From: Bacteroidota bacterium
GTDB taxonomy: Bacteria; Bacteroidota; Ignavibacteria; Kapaibacteriales; UBA2268
Length of the DNA: 64,000 nt
Reading direction: 5' to 3'
Assembly: GCA_021780815.1 (NCBI GenBank)
Contig: JAJXYC010000013.1
Coordinates: 303,706 to 367,705, forward strand
The position numbers and the translations under genes are program-made. The first letter of the stretch is position 1. Every line of letters starts with the position of its first letter. This document shows positions 26,823-36,511 of this stretch, in pieces. Below the pieces are notes generated by a model. It did no database searches and was not told the DNA's origin. It saw only the letters and a list, made by a program, of their open reading frames with translations.

Positions 26823-27757
26823 ATTGAATCCAAAAATTTACTAATTATTAATAAGTGGTTTTTTATCGAGATTTTTTTTATAGTACCTAAACCTGGATAG
26901 CGAGCTTCATTTAAGTAATTTTTCAATTCATCTATTGCTGAATTTCTAAATCCGTTTGTCTCACAAAATTGAATAGCTTTTTGAGCGGCTTCAGCAAATT
27001 TACCTTGGACATTAGAATTGGTGTCGTTAGACTCTGATGTGAAATGTCGAATCCATATTTCATTGTTAGAAGCAGCATTTATATAGGTCAAATGTATCAC
27101 AACTGCCCTTGGTAGCATTCCTCCTTCAATAAATTCTTTTGGTAAAATAGTAAAGTCTGAAAACCCATTATAATTTTCTGCTTTATAATATAAATGTTCT
27201 TCTGAGAATTTATGTGCTTGAATTTCTAAAAAATCTGCATTCTTTTGTTGCTTTTCAAAAATATCATCTAATCTAATGTAGAATTTATTATATCCCTTCA
27301 ATTTACGGTCTAAGTTTCTGTTTTTATTAGGGTCAAGAAGCATAATTTTAGTTACATTTGTATTATCATATAATTGTTTTAGATTATTTTCATCTGTAAA
27401 ATTATCAAAACATATTATTAAACACTCCGAAAGATGATATTCCTTAATTTTTGAAATTATATAATCAAAATTATCTTTGTAATGAAAAGAAGGTAGATAA
27501 TGGCAATTTTCCAAATTTTTAAGATAATCAAGAAATAATTCAGTATCACCAGAAAATTCGCCCTCAAGAGGATTCACAATAAGGAAGGGTTTAAAATTAT
27601 TTTCTTGGAACACTTTATGTGCTAAATTTAGATTACTGAAACTCTCTTTAACTGGTTCCAAAACAGGTATGATTTTGTTTTGTAACACCTTTTCTAAAAC
27701 AAGTTCTCTCAGTGCTATTAATTCGAACTGTCTTGCTCTCAAATATGGAAAATACAT
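26819..27757 (-). CDS. sce7725 family protein (phage T4 Beta-protein-like)
   Basis: The 312-aa protein opens with 'MYFPYLRARQFELIALREL', the signature of the sce7725 family within the Beta-protein superfamily. It continues with a TIM-barrel-like alternation ('KIIPVLEPVKES', 'KPFLIVNPLEGEF', 'CLIICFDNFTDE', 'KIMLLDPNK', 'FYIRLDDIFEKQQ') and ends with 'YPGLGTIKKISIKNHLLII'. Biochemical function is unknown to me. In other genomes this family is found next to sce7726 proteins, exactly as here (2-bp gap), which implies that the two work together. It overlaps the RES gene by 4 bp. There is no signal peptide or membrane segment, so it is cytoplasmic. Confidence 0.82.
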   Translation of the reverse strand: MYFPYLRARQFELIALRELVLEKVLQNKIIPVLEPVKESFSNLNLAHKVFQENNFKPFLIVNPLEGEFSGDTELFLDYLKNLENCHYLPSFHYKDNFDYIISKIKEYHLSECLIICFDNFTDENNLKQLYDNTNVTKIMLLDPNKNRNLDRKLKGYNKFYIRLDDIFEKQQKNADFLEIQAHKFSEEHLYYKAENYNGFSDFTILPKEFIEGGMLPRAVVIHLTYINAASNNEIWIRHFTSESNDTNSNVQGKFAEAAQKAIQFCETNGFRNSAIDELKNYLNEARYPGLGTIKKISIKNHLLIISKFLDSI

Positions 27758-27759
27758 AT

Positions 27760-28623
27760 TTATAACCTTTTATTTTGTAATTTCGAAATTAAGAAATCTT
27801 TTTCTAAATTATTAAAATTTAATGAAAGTGAAATTTGATTAAATTCACTATTGGATTTATTAAAAAAAATATTGTTTTTTTTGCGGTTTTTCATAAATTT
27901 GATAAAGATATTGTTTAAATCTTCATGAGGAATTTGAGATAGTTTTTCTTTACAAATTTTAAACTGGTTGAAAGAATTCATTTCAGGTAAAAATTGAAAA
28001 TAATCTTTGACAATTCCTATATACTCTTTAGTATGAAGAACATTCATTAATATATCAACATCAACAACATTATTAAATTTTGAAGACTTTTCTAATTGAA
28101 ATTCCTTATTTTTATAGTCATGAGAGATTATCCCAATATCATTATCTAATTTACTGTATTTATGTAAATATTCTTTTGGGACAATTATATATACTTCATT
28201 AAATAATTTTTTATATTCATTTAATTGGTTTGATAGCCGAAATTCATTGTCTAAAATTGTTTTTATCTCAAAAGCTTTTGAGACCCCATTAAACATTGAT
28301 AGGTCAGCTATAGCTTTACCTAATCGAAATTCATTAAAAATTAATGAAAAAGACTTTCCTATTTCATGTCTTAACCAATTGTTTAAAAATTCATTTTTAA
28401 TAATATATTCATTTGGATAATTTTCTTCTAATAATTTATAAACTTTTTTTAAAATATCTAAATATGTTCTTTCTCGAAAATGATTAATTAAATTATATCT
28501 TGATAATTTTATATTAATTGACTTAAAATCGTCTTTAAACCAACGAAGAACTTCACTTCTACTAAAAAGAGTTGAAAAATCTCTTAATAGATTGTTTGAA
28601 ATATGCTTTTGTAATGCTTCCAT
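27760..28623 (-). CDS. sce7726 family protein with intact PD-(D/E)XK nuclease-like motif
   Basis: The 287-aa protein is the promoter-proximal gene of the triad. In its first half the restriction-endonuclease-like signature is readable: Glu98 ('IFNEFRLG'), Asp107 ('AIADLSMF'), Glu119-x-Lys121 ('AFEIKT') and a motif-IV-like Gln133 ('NQLNEYKKLF'). The spacing and following 'VYIIVP' strand fit a PD-(D/E)XK core. An N-terminal helical part with 'RSEVLRWFKDDF' and a C-terminal Lys/Asn-rich region are unassigned. It is likely a nucleic-acid-cleaving or -binding partner of the sce7725-like and RES proteins. Family assignment comes from overall resemblance and the fixed gene pairing; activity is untested. 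Confidence 0.78.
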   Translation of the reverse strand: MEALQKHISNNLLRDFSTLFSRSEVLRWFKDDFKSINIKLSRYNLINHFRERTYLDILKKVYKLLEENYPNEYIIKNEFLNNWLRHEIGKSFSLIFNEFRLGKAIADLSMFNGVSKAFEIKTILDNEFRLSNQLNEYKKLFNEVYIIVPKEYLHKYSKLDNDIGIISHDYKNKEFQLEKSSKFNNVVDVDILMNVLHTKEYIGIVKDYFQFLPEMNSFNQFKICKEKLSQIPHEDLNNIFIKFMKNRKKNNIFFNKSNSEFNQISLSLNFNNLEKDFLISKLQNKRL

Positions 28624-29098
28624 TATGAATATAAATACTTTCTTCTCCGGTAATTTTATTATTTATTTATTGTTTTTTATTTTCAAGTTTACAAATTTAA
28701 CAAATTTAACTTATTTATTTTAAATAAATTGACCTTTTTTTATTTTTTCTTTATTACAATTCTTGCGTAAGTATAGAATTCGTCCTTTTTAGAAGTTTTT
28801 ACGCTATGTAAATTTTTGTTAAGTGATTCCTTTTTTTTAATTTTTTTTGCAAATGAATAAATGCAAAATAATAAAAAAAAGATAAATAATATTTTTAAAT
28901 AAGTAAAAAAAATTTAAATAAGTAAAAAAAACAAAAATTTTGCATTAGATGCAACTTTTTACTTGTTTTTTACAAAATGTTTGTTCTATACAAATAAAAG
29001 TGTGGAAAATTTTATTGGAAATAATAAACTTTTTTTTAATAATTTCGTAATGCCTTATAACAAGCAATTTATATGACATTTTTAATTATGGAGTTAAT
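28624..29098. other. Promoter region between divergent genes, with a 19-bp tandem duplication and a possible short relic ORF
   Basis: About 475 AT-rich bases. Two exact 19-bp copies of TTTAAATAAGTAAAAAAAA sit back to back at 28894-28931. Leftward from about 28910 to 28740 an open frame without a normal start codon reads like a signal peptide and basic tail ('ILFIFFLLFCIYSFAKKIKK'), possibly a dead small secreted protein. Two TAAATTTG boxes near 28692-28710 face the sce7726 operon and may serve as -7 elements. Otherwise nothing was seen. Confidence 0.35.
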
Positions 29099-31546
29099 AT
29101 GAAAAAGGTTTTATTCCTTATTTTTTGTGTAGTGCTAACTACTCATTTGCAAGCACAACATAGTTTTTTGACATATTACGAGTTATCTCCCGTGTTGCAA
29201 ACGTCTCCCGATGCATTCAAATTTGGTTTGTATGGGTATCAAAATCCAGCAGTAACGTCTTATTTACAAGGTGCCGATATGCAATTTTCATATTGGAATA
29301 AAGATGTAAATGGGAATCGCCCTTGGGGATTGTTTTTTGGTGACCAAGGTTCGGGATTTGGTTTAATACGTTCAGGAGATGCTTCTCATTACGTGGTGGA
29401 TTATCGTTATTCAGTGGCAATTCTTAACGCAGATAAAATAGCACTTGGTATTAACTATGGTTTTGTAGGTGGAGATAAAGCATATTTTAATCGGAGCAAC
29501 ACATTAGGTTGGGGAGTGTTGATACGTCCTAATCAATATCTATCGATAGGTGGGATGCAAACTTATGCGTTAGATAGGCATGATATTGAAAATGTTGCAG
29601 ATATTGCGGTGCGTCCTTTTGGGGATAAATACCCTCTGGCGTTTTTTGCAGATGCTTCAATGTTTAATAATCAAAGTATAGACCAAGCACTTTGGGGTGC
29701 AGGTATAAGCTGGGAATTAGTAGATGGCATTCGTATAAATTCGAGATATTTTTCTAATCAATCATTTTCAGTAGGTTTAGATGTAAGTTTTGGTAATATG
29801 GGAGTTTCTTTAAATCAATTGATGGATAAAAATGGCAATACAGGTAATGGGGCAGCTTCAATCCGTATTGGTGCCTTGGATAGAACAATTTTTAAAGATT
29901 TAACTCCGCAAAGGAATTATATGAAACTTGATTTGAGTGGTGAAATAAAGTATCAGCGTAACATATTATTTGATAAATCATTGACTTTGTATAACACAAT
30001 TCAACAAATTCATAAAGCGAAAAAAGATAAATCAATTAGTGGTATAGTAGTGAATTTTACAAATACAAGTGCCAATAAAGAGTTACTTTGGGAAATTCGT
30101 AAAGAGTTAGAAGATTTTAAATCAAATGGCAAAAGTGTAATAATTTTTGTGGATAGATTAGGAATTGATGGTTATGAATTTGCATCGGTTGCCGACAAAA
30201 TTATAATGGATGACCTTGGTACAATATCATTAGAAGGATATATATTAGGGCGTAGTTATTACAAAAAAATGTTAGATAACATTCATATCGGATTTGATGA
30301 AATACGGCTTTTCAAATATAAATCAGCGTATGAAAATTTTGCACGTCAAACAATGAGTGAGGCAGATAAAGAGCAACGTCAAGCATTAGTAGATGATTGG
30401 TATAATGTTGTTAAAAAGGATATAATGACCTCACGAGGTATTTCGGAAGACACATTTAACAATCTTGTAAACGGAACATTCCTTTATTCAGCTAAAGAAG
30501 CAAAATCTAATAAATTAATAGATACAACAGGTCGTTGGTTAGATTGCTCAAAAATCATTTCAAATTACGATAATAAAATAGTGTTGGTTGATGCAAAAAT
30601 GGTATTAGGCCAACCTAAGCCAATAGATGATAAATGGGGTTATACACCAAAGAAAATAGCAATAATTTATGCAATAGGCGAATGTGCTATGGATGCTGGA
30701 ATTAAAGCAAGAACATTAGTAAAAGATTTAACATGGGCAATAAATAGTTCAAACATATCTGCGATTGTTTTGCGAGTTGATTCACCCGGTGGCGATGCTC
30801 TTGCATCAGATTATATTGCCGAAGTAATGCGGCAAAATAAGGGGAAAAAACCTATAATTGTTTCACAAGGAGCTGTTGCTGGTTCGGGTGGTTATTGGCT
30901 GTCAATGTATGCTGATACAATTGTTGCCTCTCCGCTAACTATTACAGGTTCAATTGGTGTTATTTCAAGTTGGATTTATGATAAAGGATTAAAAGATTCA
31001 ATTGGTATTGGTACTGATTTTGTTAAAGTTGGGAAGTTTGCAGATTTAGGTTATTCTTATCAGTTTCCTTTAATTGGAATTGGTTTGCCTACGAGAGACT
31101 TATATGACAATGAAAGAAAAATTATTGAAAATTATATAGATGAATCATACCAAGCATTTACTCAAAAAGTTTCAGAAGGTAGAAAGATGCCTATTGAAAA
31201 AGTAAAAGAAGTTGCACAAGGTAGAATTTGGAGTGGGGTAGAAGGTAAAGAAAAACAATTGGTTGATGTACTTGGCAATTTGCAAGATGCGATTAATATA
31301 GCTTGTCAAAAAGCAGGAATAAAAAAAGATGAATCTTACGATGTTGTAGAACTTCCTAAACAAAATCTTTTTGACTTAAATCTTTCATTTCTGAATTTAT
31401 TTGGCGTTCATACAGATTTATTTAATCCAAACAAAGATTATTTAAAAGAGTATTTAGAAGAATCTTTAAAAATGCGTATTGCGAACAATGGTAAAGCAAT
31501 GTTTGTTGTTCCAATTGATTATTATGATTCTGTTGTATGGGAATAA
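29099..31546 (+). CDS. sppA: Outer-membrane beta-barrel / signal peptide peptidase SppA (S49) fusion
   Basis: A signal peptide ('VLFLIFCVVLTTHLQAQ') is followed by about 270 residues of alternating aromatic/Gly strands ('YRYSVAILNADKIALGINYGF', 'SFSVGLDVSFGNMGVSLNQ') resembling an outer-membrane barrel. After that come two S49 peptidase halves. The general-base Lys lies in the first ('LFKYKSAYENF', about K408) and the nucleophile Ser in the second ('GAVAGSGGYWLSMYAD', about S596), as in E. coli 67-kDa SppA. Classic SppA sits in the inner membrane and degrades cleaved signal peptides. Here the barrel would place the protease at the outer membrane, which is inference. At 815 aa it is much longer than ordinary SppA. 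Monocistronic. Confidence 0.85.
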   Translation: MKKVLFLIFCVVLTTHLQAQHSFLTYYELSPVLQTSPDAFKFGLYGYQNPAVTSYLQGADMQFSYWNKDVNGNRPWGLFFGDQGSGFGLIRSGDASHYVVDYRYSVAILNADKIALGINYGFVGGDKAYFNRSNTLGWGVLIRPNQYLSIGGMQTYALDRHDIENVADIAVRPFGDKYPLAFFADASMFNNQSIDQALWGAGISWELVDGIRINSRYFSNQSFSVGLDVSFGNMGVSLNQLMDKNGNTGNGAASIRIGALDRTIFKDLTPQRNYMKLDLSGEIKYQRNILFDKSLTLYNTIQQIHKAKKDKSISGIVVNFTNTSANKELLWEIRKELEDFKSNGKSVIIFVDRLGIDGYEFASVADKIIMDDLGTISLEGYILGRSYYKKMLDNIHIGFDEIRLFKYKSAYENFARQTMSEADKEQRQALVDDWYNVVKKDIMTSRGISEDTFNNLVNGTFLYSAKEAKSNKLIDTTGRWLDCSKIISNYDNKIVLVDAKMVLGQPKPIDDKWGYTPKKIAIIYAIGECAMDAGIKARTLVKDLTWAINSSNISAIVLRVDSPGGDALASDYIAEVMRQNKGKKPIIVSQGAVAGSGGYWLSMYADTIVASPLTITGSIGVISSWIYDKGLKDSIGIGTDFVKVGKFADLGYSYQFPLIGIGLPTRDLYDNERKIIENYIDESYQAFTQKVSEGRKMPIEKVKEVAQGRIWSGVEGKEKQLVDVLGNLQDAINIACQKAGIKKDESYDVVELPKQNLFDLNLSFLNLFGVHTDLFNPNKDYLKEYLEESLKMRIANNGKAMFVVPIDYYDSVVWE

Positions 31547-31668
31547 AATTAATTGATTTATATATATAAAATATAAAGTTCTAGATTGTAATTATAAATA
31601 AGACAATTAATGCTTTTTTTTTCGTAATTTTAATTTTACTAAACAACAAATTTTTAAAAATTAAATAA

Positions 31669-33063
<1,395 letters not shown>

Positions 33064-33102
33064 TTTTTTTGTTATTTTTTGTTATTTTTAAAATAAAATA
33101 AA

Positions 33103-33151
33103 ATGCCATTCTTTAAATCACAGAAGTGTATTCAAAGAATGGTATTTTTTT
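33103..33151 (+). terminator. Rho-independent terminator after tyrosine phenol-lyase
   Basis: ATGCCATTCTTT pairs with AAAGAATGGTAT (12 bp, one G-T) around a ~19-base loop, followed directly by a run of T. It lies about 40 bases past the stop codon and before the convergent mnmA. Confidence 0.85.
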
Positions 33152-33198
33152 GTAAGACTACTTTCACGAAATAGACTTTATTTCTAACGACCAATTTT

Positions 33199-34272
33199 TT
33201 AATTTATTGCACTTTCAATTATTCCACCGCCAACTAAATCCTCATCTTCATATAAAACTACACTTTGACCGGGTGCAACTGAATCGGTAGGTTCAAGAAA
33301 TTCTACAACTAATTTTCCAGAATTATTAATAAAACAAACGGCATCTTTGCCTTTATCATTATATCTAATTTTTACAAAGAATTGTTGTTTTTTAGATAAA
33401 GTATCATATTTAATTAAATTTACAGAGTTAGCAACTAATCCTTTGCTATTAATATCTGTACGCAAACCAACTTCAATAGTATTTGTTTCAGGGATTATTT
33501 TTTTTACATATAAAGGTTCGGGATTTGAGACTCCTAATCCATGCCTTTGACCAATGGTATAAAATGGATATCCTTTGTGTTTTCCAACAATTTTACCATT
33601 AAAAATAATATAACCTTCTGGAATTGTGCTTAAAAATTCATTTTTTTCTTCTAAAATAAAATCTTTGTAATCATTTGCGGGGATGAAACATACATCTTGT
33701 GATTCCATTTTATTATGAATCTCGAATTTAAATTCCTTAGCAATTTGGCGAGTGTCATCTTTCGTTAAATTGCTAATAGGGAACATAGCTCTTGCTATTT
33801 GCTCTTCTTTCAATCCCCAAAGTACATAAGATTGGTCTTTTCTTTTGTTGTAGCTACGAGAGATTAGGTGTCTGTTTAATTGTTTATCAAACCTTGAATT
33901 GACATAATGACCTGTTGCTATCCAATAAGCGTCTAATGAATTTGCTAATTCAAGCAATTTGCCAAATTTTATTAAAGGATTACATTTTGTACAAGGATTT
34001 GGAGTGCGTCCTTGCAAATATTCATCTACAAAATAATCTATTATTTCTTTTTTGAAATATTCGGAATAATCAACAAAGTAATGCTCAATTCCAATCTGGT
34101 TGCATATTTTTTTTGCATCAAACTCAGAATAACAATAACAATGAGGCTTATCATTTAATTGTGTGCCAAAAGTAACACCAATCGGAGTGAAACCTTGCTT
34201 TTGTATTAATGCCGCAGCTACCGAGGAATCTACTCCACCGGACATTGCTACTAACACTTTTGATTTATTCAT
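33199..34272 (-). CDS. mnmA: tRNA-specific 2-thiouridylase MnmA
   Basis: MnmA thiolates U34 of Lys, Glu and Gln tRNAs. The ATP-pyrophosphatase P-loop 'AMSGGVDSSVAAALI' is at the N-terminus. The catalytic cysteine pair is present: Cys in 'RTPNPCTKCNPLIKF' and the persulfide-forming Cys in 'ESQDVCFIPANDYKDF'. 'GHYVNSR', 'KDQSYVLWGL' and 'YTIGQRHGLGV' are typical. At 357 aa it is the normal length. Its likely target tRNA-Glu(UUC) is encoded 2 kb away in this window. Confidence 0.96.
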   Translation of the reverse strand: MNKSKVLVAMSGGVDSSVAAALIQKQGFTPIGVTFGTQLNDKPHCYCYSEFDAKKICNQIGIEHYFVDYSEYFKKEIIDYFVDEYLQGRTPNPCTKCNPLIKFGKLLELANSLDAYWIATGHYVNSRFDKQLNRHLISRSYNKRKDQSYVLWGLKEEQIARAMFPISNLTKDDTRQIAKEFKFEIHNKMESQDVCFIPANDYKDFILEEKNEFLSTIPEGYIIFNGKIVGKHKGYPFYTIGQRHGLGVSNPEPLYVKKIIPETNTIEVGLRTDINSKGLVANSVNLIKYDTLSKKQQFFVKIRYNDKGKDAVCFINNSGKLVVEFLEPTDSVAPGQSVVLYEDEDLVGGGIIESAIN

Positions 34273-34456
34273 AATGTGTTATTCTTCTTTGTGTATTTAG
34301 TTTTTGCTAAAAAGATTTTTAACGTATATATTTTAAAAAAATTATAGTTTAAACTCTACTATCATTAATTTAATGACCAAATTACTTTAATATAATATTA
34401 AATTGAGTAGGGTAAAAAAACAAATGGAATAAACAAAAATTTATTTGATTATTAGG

Positions 34457-34496
34457 GACAAAACGACATTTTTGACGACAAAACGACATTTTTGAT
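34457..34496. repeat. Tandem duplication of a 20-bp unit
   Basis: GACAAAACGACATTTTTGAC is followed directly by GACAAAACGACATTTTTGAT, and a third partial copy begins GACATTATGTCG. The last stretch also contains the self-complementary GACATTATGTC. Direct repeats like this can be regulator sites or slippage products. Confidence 0.7.
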
Positions 34497-34510
34497 GACA
34501 TTATGTCGCT

Positions 34511-34557
34511 AAATAAAAATGAAGAAGCTTAAATATAAGATTCTTCATTTTTTATTT
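34511..34557 (-). terminator. Hairpin terminator downstream of the sigma-factor gene
   Basis: AAATAAAAATGAAGAA pairs with TTCTTCATTTTTTATTT around a 14-base loop. The A/T-rich outer stem supplies U-runs in both directions. It sits about 50 bases past the leftward sigma gene stop. Confidence 0.75.
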
Positions 34558-34608
34558 GAAAGAGCGTAAAACAAAGTATTGGATTTGTTGTTTTACGATA
34601 TATATAGT

Positions 34609-35277
34609 TTAATTTTCATTCACCGAATAATAAAGTTCCTCTAATCTTTGGCGAAGATGTAGAACTGCATATCTTTTCCTTGCAAGCAAAGTATTGATAT
34701 TTACTCCTGTCTCTTCTGCCATTTCACGGAAAGAAACACCTTCAAACTCATTTCTAATGAAAACGTCTCGTTGTTCTTGGGGAAGTTCGGATAAACTTTC
34801 TTGTACATAATCCCAAATTGTTTTGCGGAGCAAATCAGTTTCAGGAGTATTATACAAATCGCTAACGAAGTTTTCAAATGGGTCTAATCCATCATCAACT
34901 TGCTCTGCTGTTTGCATTTCAGAAAAAGTTTCGGCTCTTTTTTTCCGATAAGTATCAATAATTCTGTTTCGAACTGCTGTGAATATCCACGATGAAACAT
35001 TTTCAATAGGTTTTTGTATATGAACTGCCGCAGTTAACAAGTTTGCAAAAACATCTTGGAGAATATCTTCGGCTTCTTCTTGTGAACGTACTCTTTGGCG
35101 AATAAATCCTAAAAATTTCTTTCTATCATTACGAAAGAGATTTTCAATTTGCATTACTAATTCCATATTTCCCCCATTTTGGTTTTCGTTAAATATTGAA
35201 GAATTTCCATAAACAACAATATCCTGTTCTTTTGGAACTTCCTTGTTTTCAAGACTATTTAATGATTTTCTAATCAT
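34609..35277 (-). CDS. ECF-type RNA polymerase sigma-70 factor
   Basis: Region 2 is clear: 'FLGFIRQRVRSQEEAEDILQDVFANLL' followed by 'SSWIFTAVRNRIIDTYRKKRAE'. Region 4 is 'LSELPQEQRDVFIRNEFEGVSFREMAEETGVNINTLLARKRYAVLHLRQRL', with the DNA-recognition helix 'VNINTLLARKRYA'. It lacks regions 1 and 3, so it is an extracytoplasmic-function sigma factor. No anti-sigma gene is adjacent. The track start gives 222 aa. A second ATG at 35166 ('MELVMQIENLFR') has a strong GGGGGA upstream and would remove a poorly conserved 37-residue leader. Either start is possible. Confidence 0.92.
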   Translation of the reverse strand: MIRKSLNSLENKEVPKEQDIVVYGNSSIFNENQNGGNMELVMQIENLFRNDRKKFLGFIRQRVRSQEEAEDILQDVFANLLTAAVHIQKPIENVSSWIFTAVRNRIIDTYRKKRAETFSEMQTAEQVDDGLDPFENFVSDLYNTPETDLLRKTIWDYVQESLSELPQEQRDVFIRNEFEGVSFREMAEETGVNINTLLARKRYAVLHLRQRLEELYYSVNEN

Positions 35278-35452
35278 ATAATTTATTTATTTTGTTATTT
35301 GGGTAGAAATTATTTGCTGATTTTCTCCTTTCATTTTTTGCATTTTACAAATTTAGTTATTTTTTATATAATATAGACAAAATTTTTTAAAAAAAGTTAC
35401 AAATCTATGTCAATTTGTCAAATAATTCTACTTTGAAAACTTATAGAAATAA

Positions 35453-36088
35453 TTATGCCATCTTTATCAAATCTAATATAAACCCAGCATTAGAGAGTAA
35501 TTCCTCTACTTGTCCATTATTTTCTATTACAAAATCTGCCAAGTTCTTTTTCACTTCTGTGGAAATTTGTTCTCTATTCCTAATACGAATTTCTTCCTCG
35601 GAAAGTTGCATCCTTTTAGATGTTCTTTGTATCCTTAAATCTTCCTTTGCATCAATTACTATTATATAATCAAAGCCCTCTTCTAAATTTGCTTCGTAAA
35701 TTAACGCACTTTCCACAAAGATAATTGTGTTCCCTTTATTAATTAAAATTTCAATTTCTTTTATCATCTCTTCAATTACTGCTGGATGAACTATTTTATT
35801 TAATTTTTCTAATTGATTCTGCGACGTTGAATTAAATACTTTATCAGATAGTAATTTAGAGTTCAACTTGTTATTAATATAAATTTCATTGCCAAATTCT
35901 TGTTTTAACAAATTTATTACATTAGAATTTGTTCCCATAATATTCTTCGCTAAATTGTCGGTACGAATTACTGGAAACCCTTTTTGTTCATAATAATTTG
36001 CCACAGTTGATTTACCAGAGCCAATCCCGCCAGTTATTGCGCATATTTTTACTTGGCTATTTTCAATATGTTGAAAACTTTTTTTCAT
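35453..36088 (-). CDS. coaE: Dephospho-CoA kinase CoaE
   Basis: The last step of coenzyme A synthesis: phosphorylation of dephospho-CoA. The Walker A motif 'AITGGIGSGKSTVANYYEQKG' is followed by 'VIRTDNLAKNIM' (conserved Asp), 'LEKLNKIVHPAVIEEM' and 'IIFVESALIYEANLEEGFDYIIVIDAKEDLRIQR', all standard for CoaE. At 211 aa it has the family size. The C-terminal segment 'NREQISTEVKKNLADFVIENNG' is the usual lid/adenine region. It stands alone just before tRNA-Glu. Confidence 0.95.
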   Translation of the reverse strand: MKKSFQHIENSQVKICAITGGIGSGKSTVANYYEQKGFPVIRTDNLAKNIMGTNSNVINLLKQEFGNEIYINNKLNSKLLSDKVFNSTSQNQLEKLNKIVHPAVIEEMIKEIEILINKGNTIIFVESALIYEANLEEGFDYIIVIDAKEDLRIQRTSKRMQLSEEEIRIRNREQISTEVKKNLADFVIENNGQVEELLSNAGFILDLIKMA

Positions 36089-36164
36089 AAATTGTAAAAT
36101 TAATATTGCAAATTAAGAAAAATTTCGTAATTTTGAATTCTTGTTATTTGAAAAAGTAAAAAAA

Positions 36165-36236
36165 GATCCTATCGACTAATGGTTAGGTCACCAGCCTTTC
36201 ACGCTGGCAATAGGGGTTCGAATCCCCTTAGGATCA
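36165..36236 (+). tRNA. tRNA-Glu (UUC anticodon)
   Basis: A 72-nt cloverleaf. The acceptor is GATCCTA/TAGGATC plus A, the anticodon stem is CCAGC/GCTGG around CTTTCAC (anticodon TTC), and the T arm is AGGGG TTCGAAT CCCCT. CCA is not encoded. The accessory block of HipBST, RAYT and restriction genes begins immediately downstream. Confidence 0.96.
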
Positions 36237-36416
36237 CAACACACGTTTACACCACTTTACAAAATAATAAAATAGATCTTATTACTGAACCTGAATTTGT
36301 AGATGTTTCTAAAACAAAATTATTATAATTTCTTGCCTACAGAGTTTAAAACTATTACATCTAATGAATTAAGAAAAAAAATGTTTATTAGATTTCTTTA
36401 TTTAAATTTGTCTTTC

Positions 36417-36500
36417 GGCATTTGTATGGGCGAATGATATTTGTTAATTGGTATTTGTTGGGGCGAAAAATCTTTCGCCCGTACATTATTTGCCCGTAAT
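36417..36500. repeat. REP-like repeat cluster downstream of hipT
   Basis: One near-complete and one partial copy of the 33-bp unit (GTATTTGTTGGGGCGAATGA...) lead into the palindromic core GGGGCGAAAAATCTTTCGCCC. The same elements recur at 38110-38243 and inside the RAYT gene, so they bracket the toxin-antitoxin operon. Confidence 0.85.
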
Positions 36501-36511
36501 TCCGGCGTAGG

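Larger units (their letters stand above)
34273..34608. other. Intergenic region with a 20-bp tandem repeat and a terminator
   Basis: Between mnmA and the sigma-factor gene. It contains two adjoining 20-bp units (GACAAAACGACATTTTTGA plus one variable base) at 34457-34496 and a hairpin at 34511-34557. No coding frame is supported. Confidence 0.5.
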
